Positions 1 to 7,256 of a stretch of 35,641 nt of DNA are shown piece by piece (positions within the stretch are counted from its first letter, which is position 1; the number at the start of each line of letters is the position of its first letter). The notes below the pieces were generated by a model, which saw only the letters and a list, made by a program, of their open reading frames with translations, made no database searches and was not told where the DNA came from. This DNA is from Lysinibacillus composti (GTDB taxonomy: Bacteria; Bacillota; Bacilli; Bacillales_A; Planococcaceae), in assembly GCF_016908465.1 (NCBI RefSeq), contig NZ_JAFBDY010000033.1, forward strand, positions 1 to 35,641, written 5' to 3'. The position numbers and the translations under genes were made by a program.

Positions 1-432
1 TTTTATTAAATAATTTATCTAAGAAAATTGGGATTCATTTAGGATAATCGGGGTGCCGTGTAATATCACTTCACCCCAACATTTGACATAGAACCATCAT
101 AAAAGGGTCTATGGTTTGAGTTTATCATTCAATCGGTTTATTATTTATAAGCAATCTAAACAATTTTTTCTGTTTAAATGATTAAGCAAACAATAAAATA
201 ACAAACTTAAATTACTTAGCAGATAAATACCTAAATCATGATTTTTGAGGATGCCCAATTATCAAAATAGGTGAGTGGACATCTTTCCTTCTTTCTTGAA
301 GGAAGGATGTCTTTTATGAGCTTTACTTAAAAAATCAAAAAGTACAATAATGGTACATTATCCTTTTCGATTACCTATTTGAGATAGATTGTAGTAAACT
401 TAAATTATGATTTGAAAGCGAGGGAACTTATT
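1..432. other. Gene-free region upstream of mntR
   Basis: No convincing gene lies here. A 14-codon open stretch runs from the left edge to a TAA at 45-47 in the plus strand and could be the tail of a gene outside the window. Two small hairpins follow: GGGGTG (50-55) with CACCCC (72-77), and CATAGA (87-92) with TCTATG (108-113). Neither has a T-tract. A real terminator lies at 278-316. A possible mntR promoter (TTGAGA at 379-384, TAAATT at 401-406, 16-base spacer) is weak. Confidence 0.5.
278..316 (+). terminator. Rho-independent terminator
   Basis: A near-perfect 14-bp stem (278-291 with 298-311, one G-T wobble) closes a short loop and is followed by a T-run. It would end a plus-strand transcript entering from the left, isolating mntR from upstream genes. 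Confidence 0.75.
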
Positions 433-846
433 ATGCCAACACCTAGTATGGAGGACCATATCGAGCAAATATATTTATTAATTGAAAATAAAGGATATGC
501 GCGGGTGTCTGACATAGCTGAAGCATTATCGGTTCTACCTTCCTCCGTAACAAAAATGGTCCAAAAATTAGATAAAGACGGATACTTAGTATACGAAAAA
601 TATAGAGGGCTAACACTAACTTCAAAGGGTGAAAAACTTGGCAAGCGTCTTGTGAAAAGACATGAGTTACTGGAGCAGTTTTTGCGACTTATTGGAGTAG
701 ATGAGGGACGTATTTATGAGGATGTTGAAGGAATTGAACATCATTTAAGTTGGGACTCAATTGATCGTATTGCTGATTTAGTCCAATTACTAGAAGAAGA
801 TGCTGAGTTTGTGAAAAAACTTGAGGCTATGAAAGCAGCACAATAA
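433..846 (+). CDS. mntR: Manganese-responsive transcriptional regulator MntR (DtxR family)
   Basis: A dimeric cytoplasmic repressor that binds DNA when loaded with Mn(II) and represses manganese uptake genes. From the ATG at 433 the protein has 137 residues, close to the 142 of B. subtilis MntR, and begins [14 protein letters not shown]. The winged helix spans about residues 5-70 ([28 protein letters not shown]) and the dimerisation domain follows. The known B. subtilis metal ligands D8, E11, H77, E99, E102 and H103 all fall at identical positions. An in-frame TTG at 412 would add seven residues, but the Shine-Dalgarno-like GCGAGGGA just before the ATG at 433 favours the later start. cvfB follows 32 bases downstream and may be cotranscribed. 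No Mn transporter gene is visible nearby. Confidence 0.96.
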   Translation: MPTPSMEDHIEQIYLLIENKGYARVSDIAEALSVLPSSVTKMVQKLDKDGYLVYEKYRGLTLTSKGEKLGKRLVKRHELLEQFLRLIGVDEGRIYEDVEGIEHHLSWDSIDRIADLVQLLEEDAEFVKKLEAMKAAQ

Positions 847-878
847 TACTGTATGTTAGAAGTGAGAGGATATAATAA

Positions 879-1733
879 ATGAACGAATTGAAATCTGGTG
901 AAGTTGTAGAACTTACAGTACTTGAAGAACAAGGGTCACGTTGGATATTGACAAATGGTGTCGATGAAATCCCCGTAAACAGTTCAGAAATAAACGAACC
1001 ACTTACTGTTGGAGATCGAATTAAGGTATTTCTTTATGCTGACCGACGTGGAGACGTACAAGCTACTACAGTAATTCCTCACATATTACAAGGTGAGTAC
1101 GGCTGGGCACGAGTAATTAAAGTTTCGAAAAAAGAAGGAGCTTTTGTCGATATTGGTACTACACGTGAAGTTCTTGTTAAGGATGAAGACCTTCCAATTA
1201 TAGATGTTTGGCCAGAGGTAGGCGACTATTTATTTATGACACTCCGTACAGACCGAAACGGAGATTTATTTGGTCGATTAGCTACAGAGGAGAAAGTGAA
1301 TGAGCTTTATGAGGGCGCATCTGAAGAATTGTACAATAAAAATATAAAAGCTCGACCATATCGACTCTTACCAGTAGGTTCATTTTTACTTGGAGTAGAA
1401 GCACCATACCGAATATTTGTGCACAATTCGGAAATGGAGTCAGAGCCGAGACTTGGGCAAGAAGTTGAAGTACGAATAATTGCTGTAAAAGAAGATGGTA
1501 CATTGAACGGATCAATGTTGCCTAGAAATTATGAACGTCTAGGACAGGATGCAGAAAAAATATTACAGTACTTAAAAAGTGTCGATGGAAAAATGCCATT
1601 TGGAGATAAATCTACACCAGAAGAGATTTTAGAGATGTTTGATATGAGTAAAGGTGCATTCAAACGTGCGCTAGGAACTTTAATGAAAACTGGTAGAATA
1701 AAACAACAAGATGGATGGACTGAACTAATATAA
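879..1733 (+). CDS. cvfB: CvfB/YitL-type S1 RNA-binding protein
   Basis: A 284-residue cytoplasmic protein of the CvfB (S. aureus conserved virulence factor B) / B. subtilis YitL family. Family members bind RNA through S1-like OB folds; in S. aureus CvfB affects virulence regulators, but its direct target here is unknown. N-terminal OB domains cover about residues 1-140, including a typical S1 stretch (YGWARVIKVSKKEGAFVDIG). A third OB region follows at about 150-210, and a C-terminal winged helix at about 230-284 (TPEEILEMFDMSKGAFKRAL). Length is slightly below the roughly 300 usual for the family. The Shine-Dalgarno AGAGGA lies upstream of the ATG. It sits 32 bases after mntR, and a strong terminator follows at once, so mntR-cvfB probably form one unit. 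Confidence 0.92.
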   Translation: MNELKSGEVVELTVLEEQGSRWILTNGVDEIPVNSSEINEPLTVGDRIKVFLYADRRGDVQATTVIPHILQGEYGWARVIKVSKKEGAFVDIGTTREVLVKDEDLPIIDVWPEVGDYLFMTLRTDRNGDLFGRLATEEKVNELYEGASEELYNKNIKARPYRLLPVGSFLLGVEAPYRIFVHNSEMESEPRLGQEVEVRIIAVKEDGTLNGSMLPRNYERLGQDAEKILQYLKSVDGKMPFGDKSTPEEILEMFDMSKGAFKRALGTLMKTGRIKQQDGWTELI

Positions 1734-1740
1734 ACAATTG

Positions 1741-1777
1741 GGCTGCGACATATTAATTTAATGTCACAGCCTATTTT
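1741..1777 (+). terminator. Terminator after cvfB
   Basis: Stem GGCTGCGACAT pairs with ATGTCACAGCC (one non-Watson-Crick pair) around a nine-base loop, followed by a T-rich tail. It ends the mntR-cvfB unit. Confidence 0.85.
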
Positions 1778-1960
1778 AATATGATGATGGTCATTTTTGA
1801 ATTTTTGAGCCTGTCGTTGTACGGTCGGCGCAGAAAAGTACAGTAACTTAGAATGTCACCTTACTTTTTGGAACCTTTTGCCTTTTGAATCGTACTAATT
1901 GTTGAAGAACGCCATGAATCACCGAAGTAAAAAGATGGCGCTTATGAAAGGGGATTCTCC

Positions 1961-2872
1961 ATGAAACCAAAATTTAGTGTTATGATGTCTGCAATTGTTT
2001 TAACTTTATCTGTAATAATACCAACAAGTGCTTTTGCTACTAATAGTCAACCAAAAGCAATAAATGAGAAGCTAGGAGTACCAATCGTAGTATATGGTGC
2101 GAATTTATCAGATTCAGAAAGAACAACCGTAAAAGAAGCATTGCGTGTTAATGAAGAACCGGAAGTTGATGAAATTACTGTTTCAGGTGAAGATTTAGTC
2201 AAATATATTTCTAATAGTAATTCAAGTGCAAGAATGTACTCATCTGCAAAGATTTCTCGTCAAGAGGAAGGGAAGGGTCTCGTTATTAGTATTGTAACTC
2301 CCGAAAATATTACAGAAGTAACGTCTGAAATGTATGCGAATGCAATGTTGACTGCAGGAATTGAAGATGCAAGTGTTGAAGTTGCAGCCCCAAAACCGGT
2401 AACTGGGCATTCAGCATTAGTTGGTATATATAAAGCATATGAAGTGAAAACTGGGGAAACACTAGATACAGAACGTACAGATGTTGCGAATGATGAGTTA
2501 TCTGTAGCAACACAAATTGCAGAAAATGCTAATATTAGCGATGAGCAAATTGCAGCATTATTAACAGGAATTAAGCAAGACATTGCTGAATTAAATCCAG
2601 CAACAAGAGAAGAAGTAGCACAAATAGTTGAAGACCAACTCTCGAAGTTACAAATTGAATTAGGTGAACAGGACCGACAATTATTAATCGATTTAATGGA
2701 TCGTATTAGTAAATTAGACATTGATTTTACAAAATTATCCGATCAACTTTCTGATTTAACGACGACGATTGAAGAAAAATTCAATAATGTGATACATGAT
2801 GAAGGTTTTTGGAATGGTGTGAAAAACTTCTTTAACAATTTAATCAATACTATATCTACTTGGTTTAAATAA
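1961..2872 (+). CDS. Secreted DUF1002 protein (YpuA-like)
   Basis: A 303-residue exported protein of the DUF1002 family, represented by B. subtilis YpuA; the biochemical role is unknown. The signal peptide is clear: a positively charged start (MKPKFS), a hydrophobic core and an AFA cleavage motif at about residues 24-26. The DUF1002 core follows at about 40-230, with the family-like segments IVVYGANLSDSERTTVKEAL and a Gly/Ala-rich VTGHSALVGIYKAYE. The C-terminal 70 residues are amphipathic and predicted coiled coil (LSKLDIDFTKLSDQLSDL), ending in a Trp/Phe-rich tail that might contact the membrane. The gene is monocistronic between a terminator and a weakly spaced downstream gene, with AAGGGG as Shine-Dalgarno. 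Confidence 0.88.
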   Translation: MKPKFSVMMSAIVLTLSVIIPTSAFATNSQPKAINEKLGVPIVVYGANLSDSERTTVKEALRVNEEPEVDEITVSGEDLVKYISNSNSSARMYSSAKISRQEEGKGLVISIVTPENITEVTSEMYANAMLTAGIEDASVEVAAPKPVTGHSALVGIYKAYEVKTGETLDTERTDVANDELSVATQIAENANISDEQIAALLTGIKQDIAELNPATREEVAQIVEDQLSKLQIELGEQDRQLLIDLMDRISKLDIDFTKLSDQLSDLTTTIEEKFNNVIHDEGFWNGVKNFFNNLINTISTWFK

Positions 2873-2931
2873 GTATAAGTTCTAATTATTTAGATGATTA
2901 TGATATAGTGGAAATAAATGGGGGTGTAAAA

Positions 2932-3213
2932 ATGGAATTTAAATTGGCTGAAAGAGGTCCAAAACATTTTGCCTTTGAGTATGAGCAAGAGGGAAAAATG
3001 TTAGCAGAGATCGAGTGGATTCAACGTGAAAATGTTATGGATATGAACCATACATTTGTATCTGATGAGTTACGCGGACAAGGGGTAGCAAAAAAGTTAT
3101 TAGATCAGGCAGCAGAATATGCTAGAGAAAATAATTACAAAATGAGAGCCATTTGTTCGTATGTTGTTGCTGCTTTTGAAAGAAGCGCTGAATATGATGA
3201 TGTAAAAGCTTAA
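2932..3213 (+). CDS. Small GNAT-fold N-acetyltransferase (YjdJ-like)
   Basis: A 93-residue protein of the short Gcn5-related acetyltransferase group (Acetyltransf_CG, YjdJ type). The acetyl-CoA-binding motif A appears as LRGQGVAKKLLDQA at about residues 47-60, preceded by the beta-strand DMNHTFVSDE and followed by the RAICSYVVAAFER segment typical of the group. These minimal GNATs lack the N-terminal strands of full-length enzymes; their substrates are unknown. An upstream in-frame GTG at 2908 lacks a ribosome site. The ATG at 2932 follows GGGGGTG with normal spacing, so I chose it. The gene follows the DUF1002 gene by 59 bases and ends at a strong terminator. Confidence 0.87.
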   Translation: MEFKLAERGPKHFAFEYEQEGKMLAEIEWIQRENVMDMNHTFVSDELRGQGVAKKLLDQAAEYARENNYKMRAICSYVVAAFERSAEYDDVKA

Positions 3214-3240
3214 CTTAGTTTCAATACAAATAAAATTCTC

Positions 3241-3289
3241 ATAGGCAATCAAATTGAATCCTCAGTTTGATTGCCTATTTCAATTTTTT
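3241..3289. terminator. Bidirectional terminator between convergent genes
   Basis: A perfect 13-bp stem (ATAGGCAATCAAA at 3241-3253 with its complement at 3266-3278) has a T-run on the plus side (3279-3289) and a T-rich run on the minus side. It would stop both the acetyltransferase transcript and the minus-strand micro-gene whose stop codon abuts it. Confidence 0.88.
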
Positions 3290-3392
3290 AATAAAAATGA
3301 ATAAAAGCATTTACTACTAAGGTAAGTAAAGTTGAAACAATAATATATGATGTAATCTCAAGCCCATCGTATTCATAATTCTGATGATTCAT
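3288..3392 (-). CDS. 34-residue putative single-pass membrane peptide
   Basis: An unannotated micro-gene. The ATG lies at 3392-3390 and TAA at 3290-3288, giving 34 residues. The first 13 are polar and acidic (MNHQNYEYDGLEI), and residues 14-32 are almost wholly hydrophobic (TSYIIVSTLLTLVVNAFIH), fitting one transmembrane helix. Support for a real gene is the textbook Shine-Dalgarno AGGAGGT eight bases upstream of the ATG, and a bidirectional hairpin terminator directly after the stop. I do not recognise the family. Small one-helix peptides of this kind in Bacillales include spore-associated and envelope-complex regulators, but nothing here assigns a role. No convincing promoter was identified. 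Confidence 0.72.
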   Translation of the reverse strand: MNHQNYEYDGLEITSYIIVSTLLTLVVNAFIHFY

Positions 3393-3784
3393 TTTATCTA
3401 CCTCCTATTAGTTGTGAAATTACGGTGTTAATTAAACGAACTTTAGTGCAAAGAAAAGAGTAGATGATGTAATACATAAAAATTAAAATTCAACATATGT
3501 GAGTTATTTAAGAATATTCATTTGCGAGTAAGTTTATTCCAAAAAATATTTAAATAGGTAATTTGAAATATACTTTATAGAAGAAATTTATAGAAAGTGC
3601 ATTAGAAGATGTCGTTAATAGAATTGGTAAAAATAGTTTGTATAAAAGATGGGATATTTAAACAAATTTGAATGCAATTTTACGATATCTAGCCACATAT
3701 TGATAGTTGGAGTATTTGAAAAGTAAGAGTTAATCGGTAAGATTCGGGGCACATTACAATATAAAGACTTTTAGGAGGGATCAT
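3393..3784. other. Intergenic region with a coding-like remnant
   Basis: About 390 bases separate the divergent micro-gene and the 98-residue gene. It holds the micro-gene's Shine-Dalgarno at its left end and a plus-strand promoter at 3716-3743. From 3581 to a TAA at 3659-3661 one plus frame reads as a protein-like tail (ESALEDVVNRIGKNSLYKRW), but it has no start codon and a stop just upstream. It may be the decayed end of a lost gene or chance. Confidence 0.35.
3716..3743 (+). promoter_or_regulatory. Candidate sigma-A promoter for the 98-residue gene
   Basis: TTGAAA (3716-3721) and TAAGAT (3738-3743) are separated by 16 bases, about 40 bases before the start codon at 3785. Confidence 0.5.
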
Positions 3785-4081
3785 GTGGCAAAGTTAAAAG
3801 GAAAAGGTTTTGTTATTAGTGCATTAGTTGCTGGAGGTGCTGCATACTTAAGTAAAAAGCAAAATCGTGATAAAACGATGAACTTTTTAACTCAAGTACA
3901 GTCAAAATTCAGTTCACTTTTTGGTCCGAAAGCGGTAATGGATTATTCATTTAAAGAGCTAACAGAAACTGCCGCTGGTTCATCGGAACTAAGAATCCGC
4001 GAAAATAACTTCATTAGTGAAGGTGGTTCTCAAACACACCTTGAGTATTACAATGAAAATGAGCAACGAGTCTTGAATTAA
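3785..4081 (+). CDS. 98-residue protein of unknown function, N-terminal hydrophobic segment
   Basis: I do not recognise this protein. A short basic start (MAKLKGKG) precedes a hydrophobic stretch at about residues 9-22 (FVISALVAGGAAYL) that could be a membrane anchor or uncleaved signal. A basic KKQNRDK turn and a helical amphipathic region (MNFLTQVQSKFSSLF) come next. The C-terminal half is polar and acidic. The layout loosely resembles YtxH-like short stress or envelope proteins, but no signature supports membership. The ATG two bases upstream is out of frame and closes after four codons, so translation must begin at GTG 3785, preceded by an excellent AGGAGGG. The gene is monocistronic, with its own promoter and a strong terminator. 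Confidence 0.78.
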   Translation: MAKLKGKGFVISALVAGGAAYLSKKQNRDKTMNFLTQVQSKFSSLFGPKAVMDYSFKELTETAAGSSELRIRENNFISEGGSQTHLEYYNENEQRVLN

Positions 4082-4086
4082 AACGA

Positions 4087-4121
4087 AAAGGCTGTCCGGG
4101 GGTGAGGACAGCCTTTATTTT
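4087..4121 (+). terminator. Terminator after the 98-residue gene
   Basis: Stem AAAGGCTGTCC with GGACAGCCTTT around an eight-base G-rich loop, followed by a T-rich tail. Confidence 0.87.
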
Positions 4122-4269
4122 AAAAATAAAAGTTCACATGAAATATGATTAGATTGTTCATCCAATAGTATAGAAACTAAAAATAAATATGATGTTGAGA
4201 GATTCGTGGAAATTTTAAAACAACTTTAGGTGAGTACATCATGTAGTTGCCTAAGAAAAAGAAAAAGAA

Positions 4270-4310
4270 AAAAGATGACCCCAGAAGGATATTACTTCGA
4301 GGTCATCTTT
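4270..4310 (-). terminator. Terminator after the CoA-transferase gene
   Basis: AAAGATGACC pairs with GGTCATCTTT around an imperfect loop. The A-rich stretch at 4258-4273 on the plus strand reads as the T-tract of a minus-strand transcript ending just after the stop at 4323. Confidence 0.8.
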
Positions 4311-4322
4311 ACATATAAATTA

Positions 4323-5846
4323 TTAAGCGTTAACTGTAACTTCTTTTTTCATTGTTTTGTTTTTAGCAAGGTTAACATGCCAAGAAAGTGCTTCCTCTAA
4401 AATGTGAGGAGTTTGTGAATTACCAGTTGCTTCAACTGCACGGTTATAGTAATCACGTAATTGCTCTTTATAATCAGGGTGTGCACAGTTTTCAATAATT
4501 AATGCAGCACGTTCTTTTGGAGCAAGTCCACGTAAGTCTGCAATACCTTGTTCTGTAACGATTACGTCTACATCATGTTCTGTATGGTCTACGTGAGATA
4601 CCATAGGAACGATTGAAGAAATAGCTCCGCCTTTAGCGTAAGACTTCGTTACGAAAATACCTAAACGTGCGTTACGAGCGAAGTCTCCAGAACCACCGAT
4701 TCCGTTCATCATTTTTGTACCGCTTACATGTGTAGAGTTAACGTTGCCGTAAATATCTAACTCAAGTGCAGTGTTGATAGAAATTAGTCCGAGACGACGG
4801 ATTACTTCTGGGTGGTTTGAAATCTCTTGAGGACGTAAGCATAATTTGTCTGCATATTTCTCAAGGTTTCCATAAACCTTTTTCTGTAATTCTTCAGAAA
4901 GAGTAATAGATGTTGCTGCTGCAAAACTTACTTTACCAGCATCAATTAAGTTAAATACTGCATCTTGAAGTACTTCAGATGCTACAACTAGGTCTTCAAA
5001 TTCTGAGTCTGCAAAGCCATCTAATACTGCGTTTGCAACAGAACCAACTCCTGATTGTAAAGGCATTAATTTATTAGTTAAGCGGCCAGCTTTAATTTCA
5101 GAACGGAAGAAATCAAGTAAAAGATTTGCCATTGTTTGTGTCTCTTCATCTGGTGGAACGATTAATGAAGGAGCATCTGGCTCTTCAGAAATAACAATTG
5201 CTTTAATTTTCGCAGGATCTACTTTGATACCGATTTCACCGATACGTGTTTCTGCATTTGTCATTGGAATTGCTTCACGTTGCCCTTGTGGTGCTGGAAC
5301 ATAAATATCGTGAATTCCAATCAGGCTCTCTGGGTGAGTAATGTTTAACTCAACAATAATATTTTCTGCATACTCAGCAAAAATTGGTGAGTTACCTACA
5401 GAAGTTGTAGGGATAATATATCCTTCTTCAGTAATAGCAGTAGCTTCTAAGATTAAGTATTGAATAGGGCCAATGATTCCTTGGCGTACTAATTCGGCAT
5501 TATGAGACAGATGAGCATCTACATATAAAACATCACCAGAGTTAATTTGGCCACGAATAACTGGGTCTGCAATAAATGGTCCACGTTTACGAATAGCACC
5601 TGCTTCTGCTAAATGCTTGTCCACTTCTGGTCCAAGTGAAGCGCCAGTATAAACATCAATTTTAAAATCCCCTTGTTTAGCACGTTCAACTAATGCCATT
5701 GGAACAACTTTTGCATCTCCAGCACGTGTAAACCCGCTCATTCCAACTACAGCACCGTTTTCAATTAGTGCAGCTGCTTCTTCAGCAGATACAACTTTCT
5801 CTGCTAATTCTTTTAAACCTAAGCGTTTTTCTACTCTTGAATCCAT
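4323..5846 (-). CDS. Acetyl-CoA hydrolase / succinyl-CoA:acetate CoA-transferase family
   Basis: A 507-residue cytoplasmic enzyme of the acetyl-CoA hydrolase/CoA-transferase class I family (Cat1/AarC type). These enzymes pass CoA between acyl-CoA and a free acid (typically succinyl-CoA and acetate) through a glutamyl-CoA thioester. The likely catalytic glutamate is E291 in VVASEVLQDAVF, matching E294 of Acetobacter AarC. The family signature GIGGSGDFARNA is at 382-393 and the N-terminal glycine-rich GMSGFTRAG at about 35-43. Length is usual for the family. A GGGAGG Shine-Dalgarno precedes the ATG. A LytTR regulator lies upstream on the same strand but is separated by its own terminator. The intergenic space holds a 12-base inverted repeat and a 0A box, suggesting separate regulation. 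Whether it works as hydrolase or transferase cannot be told from sequence; the SpcAct-like signature favours transferase. Confidence 0.93.
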   Translation of the reverse strand: MDSRVEKRLGLKELAEKVVSAEEAAALIENGAVVGMSGFTRAGDAKVVPMALVERAKQGDFKIDVYTGASLGPEVDKHLAEAGAIRKRGPFIADPVIRGQINSGDVLYVDAHLSHNAELVRQGIIGPIQYLILEATAITEEGYIIPTTSVGNSPIFAEYAENIIVELNITHPESLIGIHDIYVPAPQGQREAIPMTNAETRIGEIGIKVDPAKIKAIVISEEPDAPSLIVPPDEETQTMANLLLDFFRSEIKAGRLTNKLMPLQSGVGSVANAVLDGFADSEFEDLVVASEVLQDAVFNLIDAGKVSFAAATSITLSEELQKKVYGNLEKYADKLCLRPQEISNHPEVIRRLGLISINTALELDIYGNVNSTHVSGTKMMNGIGGSGDFARNARLGIFVTKSYAKGGAISSIVPMVSHVDHTEHDVDVIVTEQGIADLRGLAPKERAALIIENCAHPDYKEQLRDYYNRAVEATGNSQTPHILEEALSWHVNLAKNKTMKKEVTVNA

Positions 5847-5954
5847 ATATAAATCCTCCCCATAATAGATATGCTAAGAATATTCGGTACTCCATATTAA
5901 GTGAGAGAGAAACTCACTCAATATATTAAACTTATACTTTTATAATAGCACCAT

Positions 5955-6043
5955 CCTGTCACAAAATCTTCAATAAATATATGTAAGTGCTTAAAAAACG
6001 AATAATCGAGCAAATATCAGCAAAATCGAGTTTTTGTGACAGG
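5955..6043. repeat. 12-base inverted repeat upstream of the CoA-transferase gene
   Basis: CCTGTCACAAAA (5955-5966) is repeated exactly in inverted orientation as TTTTGTGACAGG (6032-6043), with 65 bases between arms. The inner arm lies about 110 bases upstream of the start codon, next to a TATTAT -10-like element (5942-5947, minus strand). The arms could be two operator half-sites for a looping regulator. The neighbouring LytTR or AraC-type proteins are natural candidates, but this is inference. Confidence 0.55.
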
Positions 6044-6065
6044 GAATTTCATTCGAATTTATATT

Positions 6066-6073
6066 TTCGACAA
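6066..6073 (-). promoter_or_regulatory. Candidate Spo0A box
   Basis: The minus strand reads TTGTCGAA, an exact match to the core 0A-box consensus for Spo0A, about 220 bases upstream of the CoA-transferase start. A single 8-mer match can occur by chance. Confidence 0.35.
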
Positions 6074-6080
6074 TCATAAA

Positions 6081-6120
6081 AATACAAAAGCGACCTTTTT
6101 GTGGTAGTTCAAAGGTCGCT
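6081..6120 (-). terminator. Terminator after the LytTR regulator gene
   Basis: A perfect 10-bp stem (AGCGACCTTT at 6089-6098 with AAAGGTCGCT at 6111-6120), followed on the minus strand by a T-rich run. It separates the regulator transcript from the CoA-transferase gene. Confidence 0.83.
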
Positions 6121-6142
6121 GTTTATATTATGGGACTATAAT

Positions 6143-6793
6143 TTAGAAGCCAAGTGAACGGCGGAAATAACTAGCATATCTTTGGCTTACAGGAATTCTA
6201 GTTCCATCCTTCATTATTAGTAAGAATGTTGAATGTGAATCAGGTTGGATTTCTTCTATAAAATCAATGTTAACAATATAAGAACGATGACATCGAATAA
6301 ACGAGTCAGAAGCAAGGAATAATTCAAGGTCACTTAAATTAAGACGGTGATAACCTTCGCGGTGCATTGTTTTAACAAATGTTTTACGCAGTTGAGTTTC
6401 AAGATAAATTACTTGGTTATGTTTAATTGGATACCAACAATCGTCTATTTTGATCGTAATATAGTTAGTTAAAAATGGTGAAGGTTTTTGAGGGAAAATG
6501 GCTGTTACAGCACCTCTAATTTCTCCTTCTTCGATTAAAGGTATACTTGTACCATAATAAGGAACGCCAAAAATATCTTGTTCGATATATGAATTAGTTT
6601 TTTGCCCATATGTAACTGCTTTGTGTGCTGCAGATCCTTCTTTAATAGGATCACCGGGCTTAATTTTTAAATCCACTTTTTTACTTGGCTGGTAGTATAG
6701 GTATTCATTTGTATCTGAAATAGCGATTGATGTGTTTTCAGGGAAGAACTCCTTAATAATATCCATGATTTCTTCAATTTGTTTTGGTTCCAT
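6143..6793 (-). CDS. LytTR-family transcriptional regulator with N-terminal sensor-like domain
   Basis: A 216-residue DNA-binding protein. The C-terminal half (about 112-214) is a LytTR domain, with diagnostic FIRCHRSYIVN at 165-175 and the late IPVSQRY at 200-206. There is no receiver domain. Instead residues 1-105 form a PAS/GAF-like fold candidate (GVPYYGTSIPLIEEGEIRGA), so it may sense a ligand directly rather than a phosphate. The ATG at 6793 has GAGGTG seven bases before it; a longer reading from 6820 lacks a ribosome site. A good promoter lies at 6826-6854. Its own terminator separates it from the CoA-transferase gene downstream, and an AraC-type regulator is divergent. A role in controlling acetate or CoA metabolism is inference from position. 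Confidence 0.88.
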   Translation of the reverse strand: MEPKQIEEIMDIIKEFFPENTSIAISDTNEYLYYQPSKKVDLKIKPGDPIKEGSAAHKAVTYGQKTNSYIEQDIFGVPYYGTSIPLIEEGEIRGAVTAIFPQKPSPFLTNYITIKIDDCWYPIKHNQVIYLETQLRKTFVKTMHREGYHRLNLSDLELFLASDSFIRCHRSYIVNIDFIEEIQPDSHSTFLLIMKDGTRIPVSQRYASYFRRSLGF

Positions 6794-6825
6794 CTTGTAA
6801 CACCTCTTTTTTGTATGCAAATAAA

Positions 6826-6854
6826 TTTATATTGTCTATTTTACTACATTTCAA
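6826..6854 (-). promoter_or_regulatory. Sigma-A promoter of the LytTR regulator gene
   Basis: Read on the minus strand: TTGAAA (6854-6849), 17-base spacer, TATAAA (6831-6826), about 33 bases before the ATG. Sequence and spacing are close to ideal. Confidence 0.68.
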
Positions 6855-7256
6855 AGAAAAGAAATAGAAAATTGTTGAATAATGGAGGATTTTTGCGCAA
6901 GAGTGAAAAAACAGTGAAATAATCGACTAAATTAATCATCATATATTATATAAATAGAATATTATTTTTCTTAAAACGAATAACTTTAGTACTATTTCTA
7001 ATCAAAAATCTAGTTGATAGAGCATCATAAAATATGGTAAACTGCTGATTAGTTACAATTTATTATTATTTTCTTTATATTTTGTAAGTTGAAGTTTGAG
7101 TTTATCTATCATATAGTGCATATATTATAGTTTCGGTAAATAAAAGGGGATTTTTTACCAATATTGTTGTCACGTTCTAAGTTTATATTAAAATAATATT
7201 AGTGTTGTTAATAAATAATTTATGTGCAATTGCATTCATAGAAAGATGGGGTAATA
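6855..7256. other. Divergent regulator intergenic region
   Basis: About 400 bases lie between the LytTR promoter and the AraC-type gene. A 7-base inverted repeat, CTAATCA (6998-7004) and TGATTAG (7046-7052), flanks a possible plus-strand promoter (TTGATA at 7014-7019, TAAACT at 7038-7043, 18-base spacer). If that promoter is used, the AraC-type mRNA has a leader of about 210 bases. GGTAAA/TTTACC at about 7135-7160 could form a small hairpin. No open frame with a ribosome site was found. Confidence 0.4.

Noticed and set aside
1910..1940. CGCCAT/ATGGCG stem in the leader of the DUF1002 gene as a riboswitch
   Set aside because: Only six base pairs with a 19-base loop, and no conserved riboswitch core recognisable.
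2260..2721. Minus-strand 153-codon open frame inside the DUF1002 gene
   Set aside because: It shadows a convincing secreted-protein gene, has no ribosome site and shows no family features.
4250..4273. A-rich GAAAAAG repeats as a separate low-complexity element
   Set aside because: They form the T-tract side of the minus-strand terminator after the CoA-transferase gene.
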